64,000 bases of DNA from contig CM060831.1 in assembly GCA_030762175.1 (NCBI GenBank), positions 66,260,001-66,324,000 of the forward strand. The letters are read 5' to 3'. This document shows, piece after piece, positions 48,261 to 59,672 of the stretch. This DNA comes from Metallyticus violacea. Its lineage: Eukaryota > Arthropoda > Insecta > Mantodea > Metallyticidae. Under the pieces are notes generated by a model. It had not been told where the DNA came from, ran no database searches, and was given only the letters and a program-made list of their open reading frames with translations. Position numbers and translations under genes: made by a program. Each line of letters opens with the position of its first letter. The stretch's first letter is position 1.

Positions 48261-49000
48261 CATATCATTTTAACAGTTTTCTGAGAAAGAATACGGTGGT
48301 AGCTTGAACAGAGAGGACGTTGCAGTCCCGGTTCCGAGATAGTCACCTTTATGACGGACCCGTTGAGCTCATAACAACTTTATACACGGTAATAAAGGTG
48401 TGATTTGAGTTAGAGAAATTTTTATAGTTTTATTGCATACCTTGGTTTATTATTCTCTTGTTTTTGTTTTGATATTTATTAGGGATTGGTAGATATTCTT
48501 TCAGATTAGTGTTAGGAGTTACGCCCCCAGTTAGTAAAATAAGCATCGAAAGTTAGTTTGTATTGTAGTAGGGAGGGATTGCGACAATATGTTAATGCAT
48601 AAGGGGTCATTCATTCAATAAATTGGAGCGTTTTGTTGTAATTACATCTCAAAAATGCATATAAGTATAGAGATATTTTGACTGGGTTCGCGGCTGAGCT
48701 TAGCGCACTGGGCCAAGGTCACGCCAACCGTCTTACATAATAGCAGCTCTCGCGCTAATGGCTGCACCTAGACAATCAGTCGTCGCAGTTTGCATTATCT
48801 CTGCCTCTATGTTATGCTATGCTAATATAACTCAGTTTCCGGTTAAGATATCAGCATAACGCGTCAGTGTTATTAACTTCAGTGTTACTGTAGTGCATTC
48901 TTTGAAATGTTACCACTAAAACAAAGTCTACAGGAATAACTTCCATGCTGTAGAGGGATTTTAAGTAAACATCAGGATAAAACTATGAAAGGATTGGGTT
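48261..49000. other. Non-coding stretch
   Basis: A moderately GC-rich patch at about 48680-48800 was inspected for a tRNA-like structure and not accepted. No gene seen. Confidence 0.45.
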
Positions 49001-49075
49001 TTATTTTATTTAAGGACGCCCTTTAACCCTGGTCATTAACGTCTCATTCAATTCAGGGCGTGAAACGGCCGATTC
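49001..49075 (-). mobile_element. SINE family 1, 3'-end fragment
   Basis: Reverse-complemented, CGGCCGTTTCACGCCCTGAA followed by GAGACGTTAATGACC corresponds to the last 75 bp of family 1. It is inverted relative to the fragment at 49324-49525. Confidence 0.75.
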
Positions 49076-49323
49076 GTTTTGTTGGCTCTTTGCTTCTCAC
49101 TCATTTGTTTTTGTTGTTGTTAAGAGGACTTTTAAATACGCTCCACACCGACTCCTGATTGAAGTTTGAATGATTGTAAACTGTTCTTCACTAAGGATGT
49201 ACGCAAACGCTTTTTGGCCATTCAATATTAAGAGCGCATAATACAAATTTATTTCAAACGAAACTTACACATTTATTTGGAAAAAAAAATATACATTCAC
49301 CGACTATTTAGCTACTGAGCCTT

Positions 49324-49525
49324 AAAAAAATCCTAAGTATGGCTTCCTTCGGGTGGAAAGTAAAACCGTGGGTCCCGTGTCGTACATTTACGACACAAAA
49401 AAGAATCTCAAGCCTGAAAGAAGAGGCTTCTGAGCAAAATTTGTCGGCCGTTTCACGCCCTGAATTGAATGGGACGCTGATGACCTGGGCTGTTACAGAG
49501 CGTCCGTAAATATACAAATAAAAAA
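49324..49525 (+). mobile_element. SINE family 1, 5'-truncated copy
   Basis: The body from ATCCTAAGTATGGCTTCCTT through GTCGGCCGTTTCACGCCC to GAGCGTCCGTAAATA is present; the tRNA-like head is missing. The minus frame at 49308-49547 is a shadow. Confidence 0.8.
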
Positions 49526-50414
49526 AACTAAGCCTAAAAGTAGGCACTTTCCAATGTTTGGGCAGAAATCATAACCATCAATAAATTTCACTTTTTACAA
49601 CAAAAAGAAGCGTACAACAGCAAACATCCTGTAAAGTTCCCGCCTAACAGTTCTGGACGGTACAAGTTTCTCTCTTTAAGTATATAACATGCTGAAAAAA
49701 TATTTTCTTTATAAAGCGGTTCTCACAAAATGAAATAGGGTCATTTGAAAACCTGCATTCTAAGGTGTTACAGTTTGTTTAACGTCTAAATAAATTCCAA
49801 GTAATAAAAACACATATTAAACTGTCAATTCAAATAAATCTTTACTTTCTTAAGTGTTTTTGAAGCTATTATGATTAATTGCTCTTGTTTAAAATACTTC
49901 GAAAGCAATTATAGTTTCAGACATTAAAGGCCTTTCTTCTACTAAAATTAATACAAGCTTTTCATGAATAGGTTATAGCCTGTTCTGGTCAAAGCGTCAG
50001 AGATCTCTTAATAGTATACCAGGATCTCATCTTCCTACTGGCTTATATTAAAAACTTGGTTGAGCAATTGTATTTTCGACTCTTCTCATTAAAGAACGAG
50101 TCCGTATTATTTTAATTTTTTATATTTTTTCAATGAGATTAAATATATTTAACTGTCTTTATCTCTTTATTTCGTATTTTATATTTTCCTGTAAACCTTT
50201 TTATAGATTTGAGAAATTTTATTTTACATTTTATTTGGTTTTTACAACGTGTTACAACATACAATTTCTTTATAAATATCTATTTATGTTAGTATCTTAA
50301 CCTTCTTGCTCGGTGTGAGCTTATTGTACTGCAAATACATTTAAATCTGAGAAGCTATTTTTTATATTTCGTCATCATTAAAATATGAAAAATTATACAT
50401 CTGTCCATAAACCT
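49526..50414. other. AT-rich non-coding stretch
   Basis: Nothing recognised. Confidence 0.5.
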
Positions 50415-51688
50415 AACCTAACCTGTAAAGTCGTGGTGCAGTTTTCAACACTTATAATGGCTAAGCGAAACAAAACCAAAGGATGAAACCTACGATATAT
50501 TGAAGAATTTGTCAAAGACTTACTGAAGCATAAATTTCAATTTTGTGCGTGCGTAGGTAATGACCCAACACAACAGTGAAGCGAATCACGCCATTTAGTC
50601 AAGATGTGGACGGTGCAAAGGAAAGTTGAACTAGTCCTGCGGCTTGGAAAATTTGAACCAGTGACACGTGTTCGTTGTGAATATCACCGCGTGCACAATG
50701 AAGAGCCGGCACATAGGAATAACATTCAGCGGTGGGATAAGCAGCTGAAGGAAACTGGAGGTGAACCAAAAACGTTCAGGCAGGCCTTCGGATAGTCCGT
50801 TGAAGCTATAAGGGTTAGCTACCTAAGGAGCCCCAAGAAGGCGGTGCTCGAAGTCTATACCTGAAGCAGACTACAGTTCATAAAGAAATGTCTCTAATTT
50901 ACGGGTTACACACTGCAGTTATTACACACTATCCGCCCAACTGACAAACCCAGACGATATGAGTTTGCTGTAGGTGCTTGATGAAATGGACACTGATGGA
51001 CAATTCTTACAGAAGATTGTGTTTAGTAATGAGGTCACATTCCATGTGTGTGATCTTGTTCATCGCCATAAACGTCAGGATATGAGCTTATAAAAAGTCT
51101 TATGACTACATTAGGTATGAAAATGACACCCCTAAAGGTGAACACCTGGGGTGCCTTCACTCATGATAAAACTTTTAAGGAATAGAATGTGAAGTCAAAT
51201 CACTTGATAAGTTGCAATTGTATGCAGTGCCACAAATGCAAGGTGAAGGTGTCATCTTTCAACAAGATAGTGCTACTTCATACTATGCCAATATTGGTCG
51301 TGTGTTTCTGGATACATTTCTCCAGAAAAGGCTAGGAAGGGGTGGATGGAAGGCATGGTCACCAGATCACCGGACCTAACGCCTTTAGACTTGTACTTGT
51401 GTGGCTATGTCAAGTAATGTGTGTACAGTGTTCGCATCAACAACATTAACCATTTAAACAAGAGAGTCAGAGGCGCTATTCACTCTGTTACACCTGATGT
51501 GGAATGAATTAGAATATCGTTTAGATTTGTGTAGGGCAACAAAAGAAGCCACGTCGAACTGCACTAAATAGGTGTGCCAACTAGGAGAGATTTTCCTTCA
51601 TTTGATGAAGATTTCAAATTTCTATCTTGTTTAGTTCCTTTTGTGTAAATGTTCAAAACTGCACCATGACTTTACGGACACACTGTAT
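50415..51688 (+). mobile_element. Tc1/mariner-like element, decayed but with both inverted ends
   Basis: The left end carries GTAAAGTCGTGGTGCAGTTT (from about 50426) and the right end, reverse-complemented, GTAAAGTCATGGTGCAGTTT (from about 51676). The repeats continue into TTCAACA/TTGAACA, about 26 bp with two mismatches. The span is about 1270 bp. It carries one transposase on the plus strand. Its inverted repeats and protein differ from both other transposon families in the window. Confidence 0.85.
50604..51570 (+). pseudogene. Tc1/mariner-like transposase with first catalytic Asp replaced by Asn
   Basis: The N-terminus MWTVQRKVELVLRLGKFEPV and the following HNEEPAHRNNIQRWDKQLKE match the helix-turn-helix region of an arthropod mariner-like family, up to a stop at 50793. 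Later, across several shifts, appear VFSNEVTFHV (51019-51050), where relatives have SDE and thus the first catalytic aspartate is Asn (codon 51028-51030), then VIFQQDSATSYYANIGRVFL with the second aspartate (51255-51310), and TRSPDLTPLDLYLCGYVK with the third (51365-51415). The protein is inactive because of stops, shifts and the changed residue. Confidence 0.8.
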
Positions 51689-53572
51689 ACTAGTCCTATA
51701 ATTATTCATTAATTATTGCTATTTTTAATTCAAAATTAGTATTCTCTTTATTTTCATTAGTGAAAATGTTTATGTAGTCTTTTTAATTATGTATTTCATT
51801 TTATTAATATATAATCTATCGCTTTAATCCACATTTTACTAAAGTAATACCAATGGTTAATACATGCTAACTGCATCATTTGAAATCTAAAATTCACTAC
51901 TACTACTACTATCAATCGCTATTCCTGTTAAACTCAGTTCTATTGGTAATTTATTTCTCACGTGTTTCTACTATACAAAACGCCGGAGACAATAAAAACT
52001 GGTCTTCACTACAACAGGCGTTAGGAGTGGTATGAGTACTACGTAAGCAAGCTTTGCACTTGTAAAGACTTGTTTGATGCGTTCCCGTTCTCCCATAAGC
52101 CACAACTTCGACCAAACAATTTGTAGCTCCGTTGCAAACAAACTCATGTCTAAAACGATTATTTTGTAAAACTACTAACAAGAAAATTCCTAGAGCTCGA
52201 GCAAACGAAACCTTACCAACACTCATTTGTGAGCTATTTACATACCTCTGAATTATGGCGATATTCGTTTTTCTGTAAAATTTCGCAGGTGGTCTCTGAA
52301 GAAAAGTGCCACCTTGAAACGTGCTATACAAGCAACTGCACTGCCATAATAGAATGTGAACGAGGGGTGACTAAATGGAACTCTCTAGGGCAAATGCAGT
52401 GTTTAAAATGAATATGCATTCAGATATGTGTAAATGACCTATATTTAATTTTTATGCCATTTTGTTTGTTCGAACTCGGGGGTTTTCATTGTGGGATCTC
52501 GGTTAAAGTCTTTACATAATTAATACATATACTCAAACAAAATAACAATATATAGCTACTAATGTAAACAGGATGTTAGACTGAGCCAAATCATAAATCG
52601 TCTAGGTCTCTTACTCGCTTTTTCCTCAGCTTGCGTACATTTTAATTAATAAATTAAGAGTGGAAAGGGAGTTGCTGCCTATTTCCCATGATCAACAGGG
52701 TGGCTTTGAAAAGCCTACCTCTTTTAGTTAAAGAGAATGATGTACCACCTTGGTTTCCTCCAATGCTGCTCTGCACATGAATAACATTTCACCATTTCAA
52801 ACCGGGAAAAAAGAAACGTGACAGAGCGAGCTGCTGGGCGTTTTGAGGGGATCCATAACTTTTGCTCGGATTTAATTACGTTGCATAATTACGCCAGCGG
52901 GGCGCCTCGTGGCATTGTGGTAGCAGCTGATGCAGTTGTTTCAATATTTTCTACTCTAGGACATACTCCATAAAACACATTTTTGCTTTGGACTGTCATT
53001 CGAATGTTACCTTTCCCTTTATGCATATTCTAATCAGGTCAGATACCGATATGTTACATCACTGCACTGTTTTCTGACAGAAATATTATAACTGGACTAG
53101 TTGGAAAATTTTTAGTTGCCAGTAACAGGATTTTTCCGCTAAGCTCTAGAAGCTGTAGGGTATCTTATCTGTTCCTGCTCATCAGCATTCCATTATACGT
53201 GGAATGCAGCATTAAAGTGATTTATTATTGCTCAAATCTGGATCCAGTTACGTGATAGTGGTACACAGGGATGTTCAAATGAAAAAGATTGTAAGGCGCT
53301 GTAAAGTTTCTTCCTTTTGAATAAACACAGAGCGTCAATAAAGTCCAAGTTGCCTGTACTGGCCATTGCAGGAGTTGAATATCTTTCATGAAAATGCTTA
53401 TTCCTAGCCTGCACCGACAATCAAGCGCTTTCAGGTGCAGTAACATACGACAAAGATTGCTTCTCGCCTTTTTGGAGAGATGAAGTAGCTTCTGTGGGGT
53501 CTAAAATTTCACTCAGACAAACATTTGCAGGGCGATGTTTGAATTGTTTTCTTAAAAACCGCTGCTTTTTAT
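51689..53572. other. AT-rich non-coding stretch with one unexplained 126-codon frame
   Basis: The longest frame is 51951-52331 on the minus strand, with a CKAC motif and scattered cysteines but no match to a known family. Otherwise nothing is recognised. Confidence 0.4.
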
Positions 53573-54366
53573 AGTAGTAGTAGTAATGGACGTTTTATTG
53601 TACCAAGTTTAGAATACATTCAAATAAATACAACTGTCCCATGGACCTTACGGCCGCACATGCTAATATCGTCCTTATAGCAATCAAAATGGCCAAACAC
53701 ATACATACATACAAATACTTCGATATATTTATTTTTCTATTAATAATTTCATATAAAATACATAAACATGAAAGGAACCCTTACTCTTGAGCCCCCTTCC
53801 ATTTACTCACACCCCCCTCTTCACTATAGCCATTTACCTCCTTTTTCGGGTCGTCTCTAGAAATATTCCCAAATTGTGTGAGTATCTCGCATGCACCAAC
53901 ACTTCCCGGCAAATGTTCAAACTTCAATTGGCATTCAGAAATTCGGTGATAAATGCTTTATTCTTAAAATGTCCGTTTCCCTGCTTTCTGCCAAAATATG
54001 CCTCCAGGTATCGCTTTCTCCGCACAATGGGCAAATTCTTTCCCCGAGAGCATTAACTGTTTTGTTTCCTTTCCAAGCCCCTAATCTGAATCATACGAGA
54101 CCACTTCTTTCTTCCCTACCACAAATATCTAGATAATCCCCCTCTCCCACTACGTATGTATTTGAGCCTGCAAGTTAAGTTATACTTTTTCTGCGCATTG
54201 AGACTGAATATTTTGCCTATCTATATCTCACAAATGTCCGTTAGCTATTTTCCAACTACTTTGTGTGATGCCCTCACCCCTTAACCAAATATACCCCAAT
54301 TCAATTTTGTCTAAGCCTTTCCTTATTTTTGATGCCCATTCCGTATCCCGCCCTTCTTATGCAGTA
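53573..54366 (-). mobile_element. Non-LTR retrotransposon 3' end, copy 2
   Basis: Reverse-complemented, the region reads ELGYIWLRGEGI and DIDRQNIQSQCAEK (about 54190-54300), then a frame with LGAWKGNKTVNALGERICPL followed by CGESDTWRHILAES (53950-54080), a CxxC...H zinc-finger-like motif known from LINE C-termini, and a stop. The 3' UTR has TTACGGCC and ends in (CTA)n at 53573-53585. It is homologous to 31847-32681 over about 800 bp. The plus-strand frames at 53787-54136 are shadows. Confidence 0.8.
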
Positions 54367-54985
54367 AATTATGGTGGAAAGAAGTCTCGGATAAAATGAT
54401 CAAATCATTGGAATCAATATATAGTTAGGTCATAGTAGAAACTAAACATACAAATGTGTATAACCTACAGATGATGCTCATACTAAATTTGACAATTAGT
54501 CCTTGTCCTTTTCATTTAAAATCTTTATAATTCTATAGCACGATTACTTCAAATGTAACCAGGTACCTATTCAGTTATATTCTTTCTGTGAAGATGACCA
54601 ATAGCAGAATTATCACCCCGTAAAATGTAATCACCATTTTTAATTTTATATTAGATCTGTAAATGCGCAGTTTTGTCTCTCTATTGTAATTTAATACTCT
54701 TTTAATGAAGTTATCTAGATGATGTATTTCAGATTTTCAGCAACATGCTCACATATTTACAATATTTACAATGAATTCTTTTTCATAAACGGAAGAACCG
54801 TGTACTTTTTAAATCAGAAAACGGAGTAAGTTGTTTCTTAAAATAATTCGGGATAATTTATTTATATGTATATATATTATATATATATATATTAAATATT
54901 TTCTTAGACTACCGATTTCTTTAATGCAGGCACACTTTACAGAGCGGGATATCAAATTAGGTCAAGACACTCCTAGAAACAATTA
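54367..54985. other. AT-rich non-coding stretch
   Basis: Nothing recognised apart from a short TA-rich tract near 54865-54900. Confidence 0.5.
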
Positions 54986-55176
54986 CTGGAGAGATGGCTA
55001 GCGACGTATGCAGAGAGAGGGTTTATCTGCCAAGTAAAACATTACACACTACATGTGTATCATCATCCATTCAAATATTTAAGGGTCGGTCTATATTTTT
55101 GTTTTAACAAAAGCAGAATATTAATAGTGAACAGTTGGAAATTATCAACACATTCCTCTGACAAGTCATCTCTCCA
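54986..55176. mobile_element. Palindrome-ended short element (MITE-like), copy 2
   Basis: The ends read CTGGAGAGATGGCTAG at 54986-55001 and, reverse-complemented from 55160-55176, CTGGAGAGATGACTTGT. The interior matches copy 1 (30882-31068) in the opposite orientation, including GGCTAGCGACGTATGC, GTAAAACATTAC and ACATTCCTCT. Its 191-bp length is close to the 187 bp of copy 1. Confidence 0.6.
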
Positions 55177-55654
55177 GATCCCACATGCCTTGCCCGTACA
55201 CTTTGCTGCTCGCCTGCCCGTTGAGTCATATGTATTCCATTACGTCATCTGGCGGTGGAGTAGGCGATTCAATCACTCCTGGAGGATCCCGTAGCGGTGA
55301 GTTGCAGTATTTCAAATGTTAGTATGCTGTTAATCTTTTGCTATCAAGATTTAACTATAGAATAACGTTGCCCTTTGTATAATTATAATATATTGTTACA
55401 TAGGTATTCTTTAAGAGCAAACTTGTTTTTAATTCATTGCCTAGTAATGCTTTGATTGTTTGGGAGGCAATAAACAATCTTTAAACATTCATAATGAACT
55501 CCCATTTGATATCAAGCTAAATTAGCAATGGATTGTTATGTTTTCGTTGTTTCTTTCTGAGAAATATGATTCCACATACTACAATATATTTAGTTAATAG
55601 TCTTAAAAGGCTTCACTGTTATGCTGTATAGTCTGGCTATAAAGTCGGCATATA
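55177..55654. other. Short non-coding stretch
   Basis: The 79-codon frame at 55055-55294 crosses the end of the palindromic element. A GC-richer patch at 55180-55300 is not recognised. Confidence 0.45.
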
Positions 55655-55929
55655 CGAGGGTAGGTCCATAAGTTTCCGGCCTGATCGATAAGAAATATCG
55701 CCTTCAAAAACCGTTTTCTTATGCTATACCTTATCTGTTAAGTAAATAAATTACAGCTGTAACTTCCATTCCTCTTGTTTACTTGTTCAGGTATATTTGT
55801 ATAGAGAAGGGCGAAGTTATTCATCAAAGAAGGAGATATTCCAAATGAAATGAAACGGTTATTGGACGGTGTATATAAGGAAGCATTCCCTCACATTCTA
55901 TCGTAAAAGAATAGGCCAACCTTTTTCGA

Positions 55930-56259
55930 ATGGGTAGAGAAAGCATTGAAGACGAAGAACGTGCAGGTCGGCCCTTGGAGGTGCTCACTCCTGAAAACAT
56001 CGCTCTTGTGGAAGGAGAAATTATAGAAGACCGGCGGCTCAGAGTTACAGAAATAGCAGCAAGATTGGGCCTTTCTAAAATAACAGCCCTTCGAATTATT
56101 AATGGACATTTAAACATGAATAAGGTTAGTGCAAGATGGGTGTACGCGCTTCTTTCCTCAGTGCAAAAAGCAGTAACGAGTCATCTGTTGTCAGGCATTT
56201 TTGGAATTCTGCCATGCCAACAAGAGAGAAGTCCCGCAAATCATTGTTACAGGAGATGA
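55930..56259 (+). pseudogene. mariner transposase fragment, copy 3
   Basis: The frame MGRESIEDEERAGRPLEVLT runs through the second helix-turn-helix (TEIAARLGLSKITALRIING) and MNKVSARWVYALLSSVQK, then leaves the transposase frame at a small indel near 56170. The catalytic domain is missing beyond VTGDET. The minus-strand frames at 55824-56117 and 56126-56395 are shadows. Confidence 0.8.
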
Positions 56260-56365
56260 AACTATGAAGCAGCAACGAGTCATCTGTTGTCAGGCATTTT
56301 TGGAATTCTGCCATGCCAACAAGAGAGAAGTTCCGCAAACCATTGTTACAGGAGATGAAACTATG
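56168..56365 (+). repeat. 99-bp tandem duplication inside mariner copy 3
   Basis: Two adjacent units, 56168-56266 and 56267-56365, each run from a GCAGYAACGAGTCATCTG start to GGAGATGAAACTATG. They differ at only a few positions. Copies 1 and 2 have one unit, so the duplication arose in this copy after insertion or in its parent. Confidence 0.9.
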
Positions 56366-57989
56366 GTGAAGGTACTTCAAATCAATGGAAAACAAGAGTG
56401 CTTAATATTCAAAATTACCGTGCATTTAACTAGTTATGTAAGGCCCACAAATTCTCAATATACATTTCTAAATTCTTTCCAAGAGGAATTGGGTAAATGC
56501 ATTTCAGGACATATTTATTTATTTTAACATATTTTGAAGGCGAATTTAAAGCAATAGATATGAAACACTTTAATAAAACATACGAAAAGTATAGCACACG
56601 GTTAATCCTGTCGAAAAAAAAACAAGAAATATACAAATATATTTAAACTTCTTATTTATAAAAATGGTAGAAGCCGTAAGTATTTTGAAATAAAGAACGA
56701 GCTGCAGAAAGAGATAGGTAACTAAAGCATTTATAAGTAATTTTGCCTTTAGACGATGACGCAAAATGGAAGAGTCGAAAAGAATGGTGGGTGAGAATTG
56801 TTCCTAAGGGTTATTGCGAGTGCTTTCTGGATCGTACGTGTCCCACTTCATATGAACACAATAGTGAATACAATATCCAAGGAACCTAAGGCGAACTCCA
56901 AATTGTAATGTCCTGGATATCAGTCCTGTGGGTTCGCATATGTTGCTCATGATAATTTCTGAAGCGCTCAACTCATATAGAGGACGTGAAAACAATAGCA
57001 GTATTTCCATTATAAAAGCATGACTCTCTTGTAAATTAAATATGATATCTTCCCAGAACAAAACTATATTCAGATGCCTTCGTAAATGTCGTAGTACCAA
57101 GGCATTTCAACAGTAACATGATTAAATGGCTTCTCACAGCTTAAGCTGCGTTTTCGACCTGAAAAAATCGGTATTATGATCCTTCTTCTATTTAATAAAT
57201 TTTTAAAATTTAAAAATTTCTCAACGATGGTACAAAAAAATTAATTAGCTCACACGAGAGTTCTCCCTATAATATTGGCAGATAGAGTATCTATTACGAG
57301 CTTTGCAATTAAATTCCAAATAAAAAGATTAATTATTCCCGTAAAGAATTATTCTGTGCTTCGGATTTAGTAATTCTGTTCTAAACTGTCCAGGACGGAT
57401 GCTGACTTGTATTTGGATAGCATTCGTGCCTTTCGTTTAGTAAACCTAGAATATAATTTTTGTGATTCATCAATATTTAAACAATTACGAAAAGGATAGC
57501 TAACTGTAAACTGGCAGTTACATTTTAAATAGATTTTTATTATTCATTAAAATAAGCTGACTAAACAGAGCAAAACAAATACAGAAACCCAAATCAAAAT
57601 GTCCGAGAAATATTTATCGTCAAAAAATAAAATTAAGAGGTTTCTAAATATTATATATATATTAAAAAACTAATAGCTAAAGTCAAGGAAAACTGACAAT
57701 ATATCCCTATTGTTAATCTTACTACACGTTTGAACTCAAATACTTTTCCAAATAAACGGGTTCCACTTGAAAAGATATAACAAGGAATTATTTTAAAACA
57801 TGCTCGGATTTAAAATGATCTTTCAACAGTATTCAATATGAACGTCACATTACTTTTATTTTGTACCACACTGAGAACAATTTAAAGGTTGCGATACATA
57901 GTTCAGCCGGCCGGCGGTTAGATCTCACGTTGCCGCCGGTATTTTCTTGCATAGACTCACGGCGCTCAAGCGCTTCACTATTTTAAATT
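56366..57989. other. AT-rich non-coding stretch
   Basis: Nothing recognised. The 98-codon minus frame at 56804-57100 has no known motif. A GC-rich spot CCGGCCGGCGG lies near 57907. Confidence 0.45.
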
Positions 57990-58270
57990 TAGATATAACA
58001 CATAAAACAGCAGAATTTGGTAATCGTACTCATTACAATAAGTGCTGAAAATGTAGTCCTTTTTCCCTGACACAGTCCACATATTCTTAGAAAATTATCA
58101 CAAACATGCACGAATTTACCAACACTAATGGACCTAACTTGGTTTCGAATGTTTGTTTTCAGTTCCTGCAGTGTGCCAGGGTTAGCTGAAAATACTCTTT
58201 TTTCAATGTCCAACAAAAATAAAAATCACAAACTGCTAGATCTGACGAACGAGGAAGGCTTTAATGGAAG
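57990..58270 (-). mobile_element. Tc1/mariner-like transposase C-terminal fragment
   Basis: Reverse-complemented, the region reads PRSSDLAVCDFYF (last catalytic motif, with Asp in VCDFY) near 58200-58250. After a frameshift it continues RVFSANPGTLQELKTNIRNQ and FVHVCDNFLRICGLC, the usual C-terminal helix block with LQELK. The rest of the transposase is absent. It abuts an (ATT)n tract at 58311-58355. Confidence 0.7.
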
Positions 58271-58309
58271 CTCTTATTTCATCAGGTTTTTCTTCTGTGA
58301 GCTCATGGC

Positions 58310-58310
<1 letters not shown>

Positions 58311-58355
<45 letters not shown>
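58311..58355. repeat. (ATT)n microsatellite
   Basis: About 15 uninterrupted ATT units. Confidence 0.95.
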
Positions 58356-58357
<2 letters not shown>

Positions 58358-59385
58358 TCGTACTATTACCTCGGTCAATCATAGAATCTCTCCATTAAAC
58401 ATCTGTACTCATGCCAGGAAATGCACGCCTAAATGTGTGCCTCGTTCTGCCACACGACTGTCAGTACCTGATGTATGCCTTGAAGATGAATATATGACGA
58501 AGTAGTGAGTATCTCACCATTACACAACATTGCTAGACTATTTAAATGAAATCTCAATCTCGACTGAAAAACACAAATGCCCGACCTTGTCGAAATCACA
58601 CTTGCAATTGTCTGGAGGAGAGAATGGTGTCACTGTGGGCCTTGTGGGGAATCTCAGTGATTGGAGTGGAACCTGTTCGCTTATAGACCAATTTATGCCG
58701 GACTTTTAAATTCCTTTCGCTGCATTATGGTATGTTTTGTCTAAATAATACCACTGTAAATGCATCTGTCATTGTGCTATAGAAGAATAAGCATGTTTGA
58801 AATATATTATTAATGTCTGAAACAATTGGGCGATTAAATTAATTCTGATTTTACCGGGAAGCAGTTTGAATGGATGACATAATTGAGTCAGACACTTTGC
58901 CTTGAAAGAGTGGTGAGATAGTATCGGTTTCAGGAGTAGGATACTGTGCAATATAGTGAATGATTAAAGAACTTGCCGACCAGGTTTTGTATACAAACTG
59001 ACTTATAATTTTACGTATGCCCACCTCCAAGAAAGGAATTATTGTTGTTCTACGTTTTTCTATACAAGAACACTCACGAACACCTTATCCTGTGTTGCAA
59101 AAATTAGTCGCCACACTACAGACACATTCTTTTTCATTTCCCACACATGAAGGTACTTCCGTTCAAATTTCTTTACGGTGTTATTTTTTCTTTGCTATTA
59201 AAATCTTTAAAGAACTTTGTTCGGTAGCAATAGGTCACTTGATATATCTTCTTTCATTTTTATACTGTTATTTTTACCTGTAAGACTTAAAAACCCAAGA
59301 ACAGTTGCAACAGTTAAGTGTGGAAGCGGCTTTCAGTGCATCCTTATAGATGACAGAAAGTGACTACAGTAAAGTTGCCGCAGAA
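58356..59385. other. Non-coding stretch
   Basis: Nothing recognised; frames up to 88 codons (59017-59283) have no known motif. Confidence 0.45.
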
Positions 59386-59672
59386 ACCGCCACGGAAGGC
59401 CGAGGTCGTTAAGGGATGGATTCGTGGGCTCAAGGTTTGGGGTTCAATTCCCGCTGGGACCGTACTTCCTGAGAATGAGATTTTTTCCAGGTTTTCCTCG
59501 TTTCTTTAAATTGCAAATGCCGGGGAGGTACTCTAAATAGACCTAGATCGCTTCCTTCCTTTTAAAAAATATTTTCTCGATTTAAAAATTTATTTCATGT
59601 ATTACCAGTAAAACCGCCTGTAATACTTTAGCAATTAAAAAAAATTGCCACAGGAGTTAATTAAACGCACTG
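59386..59672 (+). mobile_element. tRNA-derived SINE, family 2, second copy
   Basis: The head holds AGGCCGAGGTCGTTAAGGG (A box of the tRNA-Ser/Leu type) and GGGTTCAATTCCCGC (B box). The body continues TTTTTTCCAGGTTTTCCTCG, CAAATGCCGGGGAGGTACTC and CGCTTCCTTCC, parallel to 25416-25690. Boundaries are approximate. Confidence 0.8.

Larger units (their letters stand above)
55655..56365 (+). mobile_element. mariner element, copy 3, 3'-truncated
   Basis: The left end CGAGGGTAGGTCCATAAGTT with TA before it is the best-preserved inverted repeat of the family. The sequence then follows the 5' half of copies 1 and 2 in the plus orientation: FFIKEGDIPNEMKRLLDGVY, then ESIEDEERAGRPLEVLTPEN and TEIAARLGLSKITALRI. 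It ends after the first catalytic motif VTGDET at about 56365, with no right inverted repeat. A 99-bp tandem duplication lies at 56168-56365. Confidence 0.9.

Noticed and set aside
48685..48760. tRNA-like look of GGGTTCGCGGCTGAGC with GTGCGCTAAG on the opposite strand
   Set aside because: A- and B-box-like pieces are in incompatible order and spacing and no cloverleaf can be drawn.
50410..50424. CCTAACCTAACC, like the insect telomere repeat
   Set aside because: Only two units, at the end of a transposon; not a telomeric array.
53787..54136. Overlapping plus-strand frames of 81-89 codons
   Set aside because: They are antisense to the LINE C-terminal zinc-finger region.
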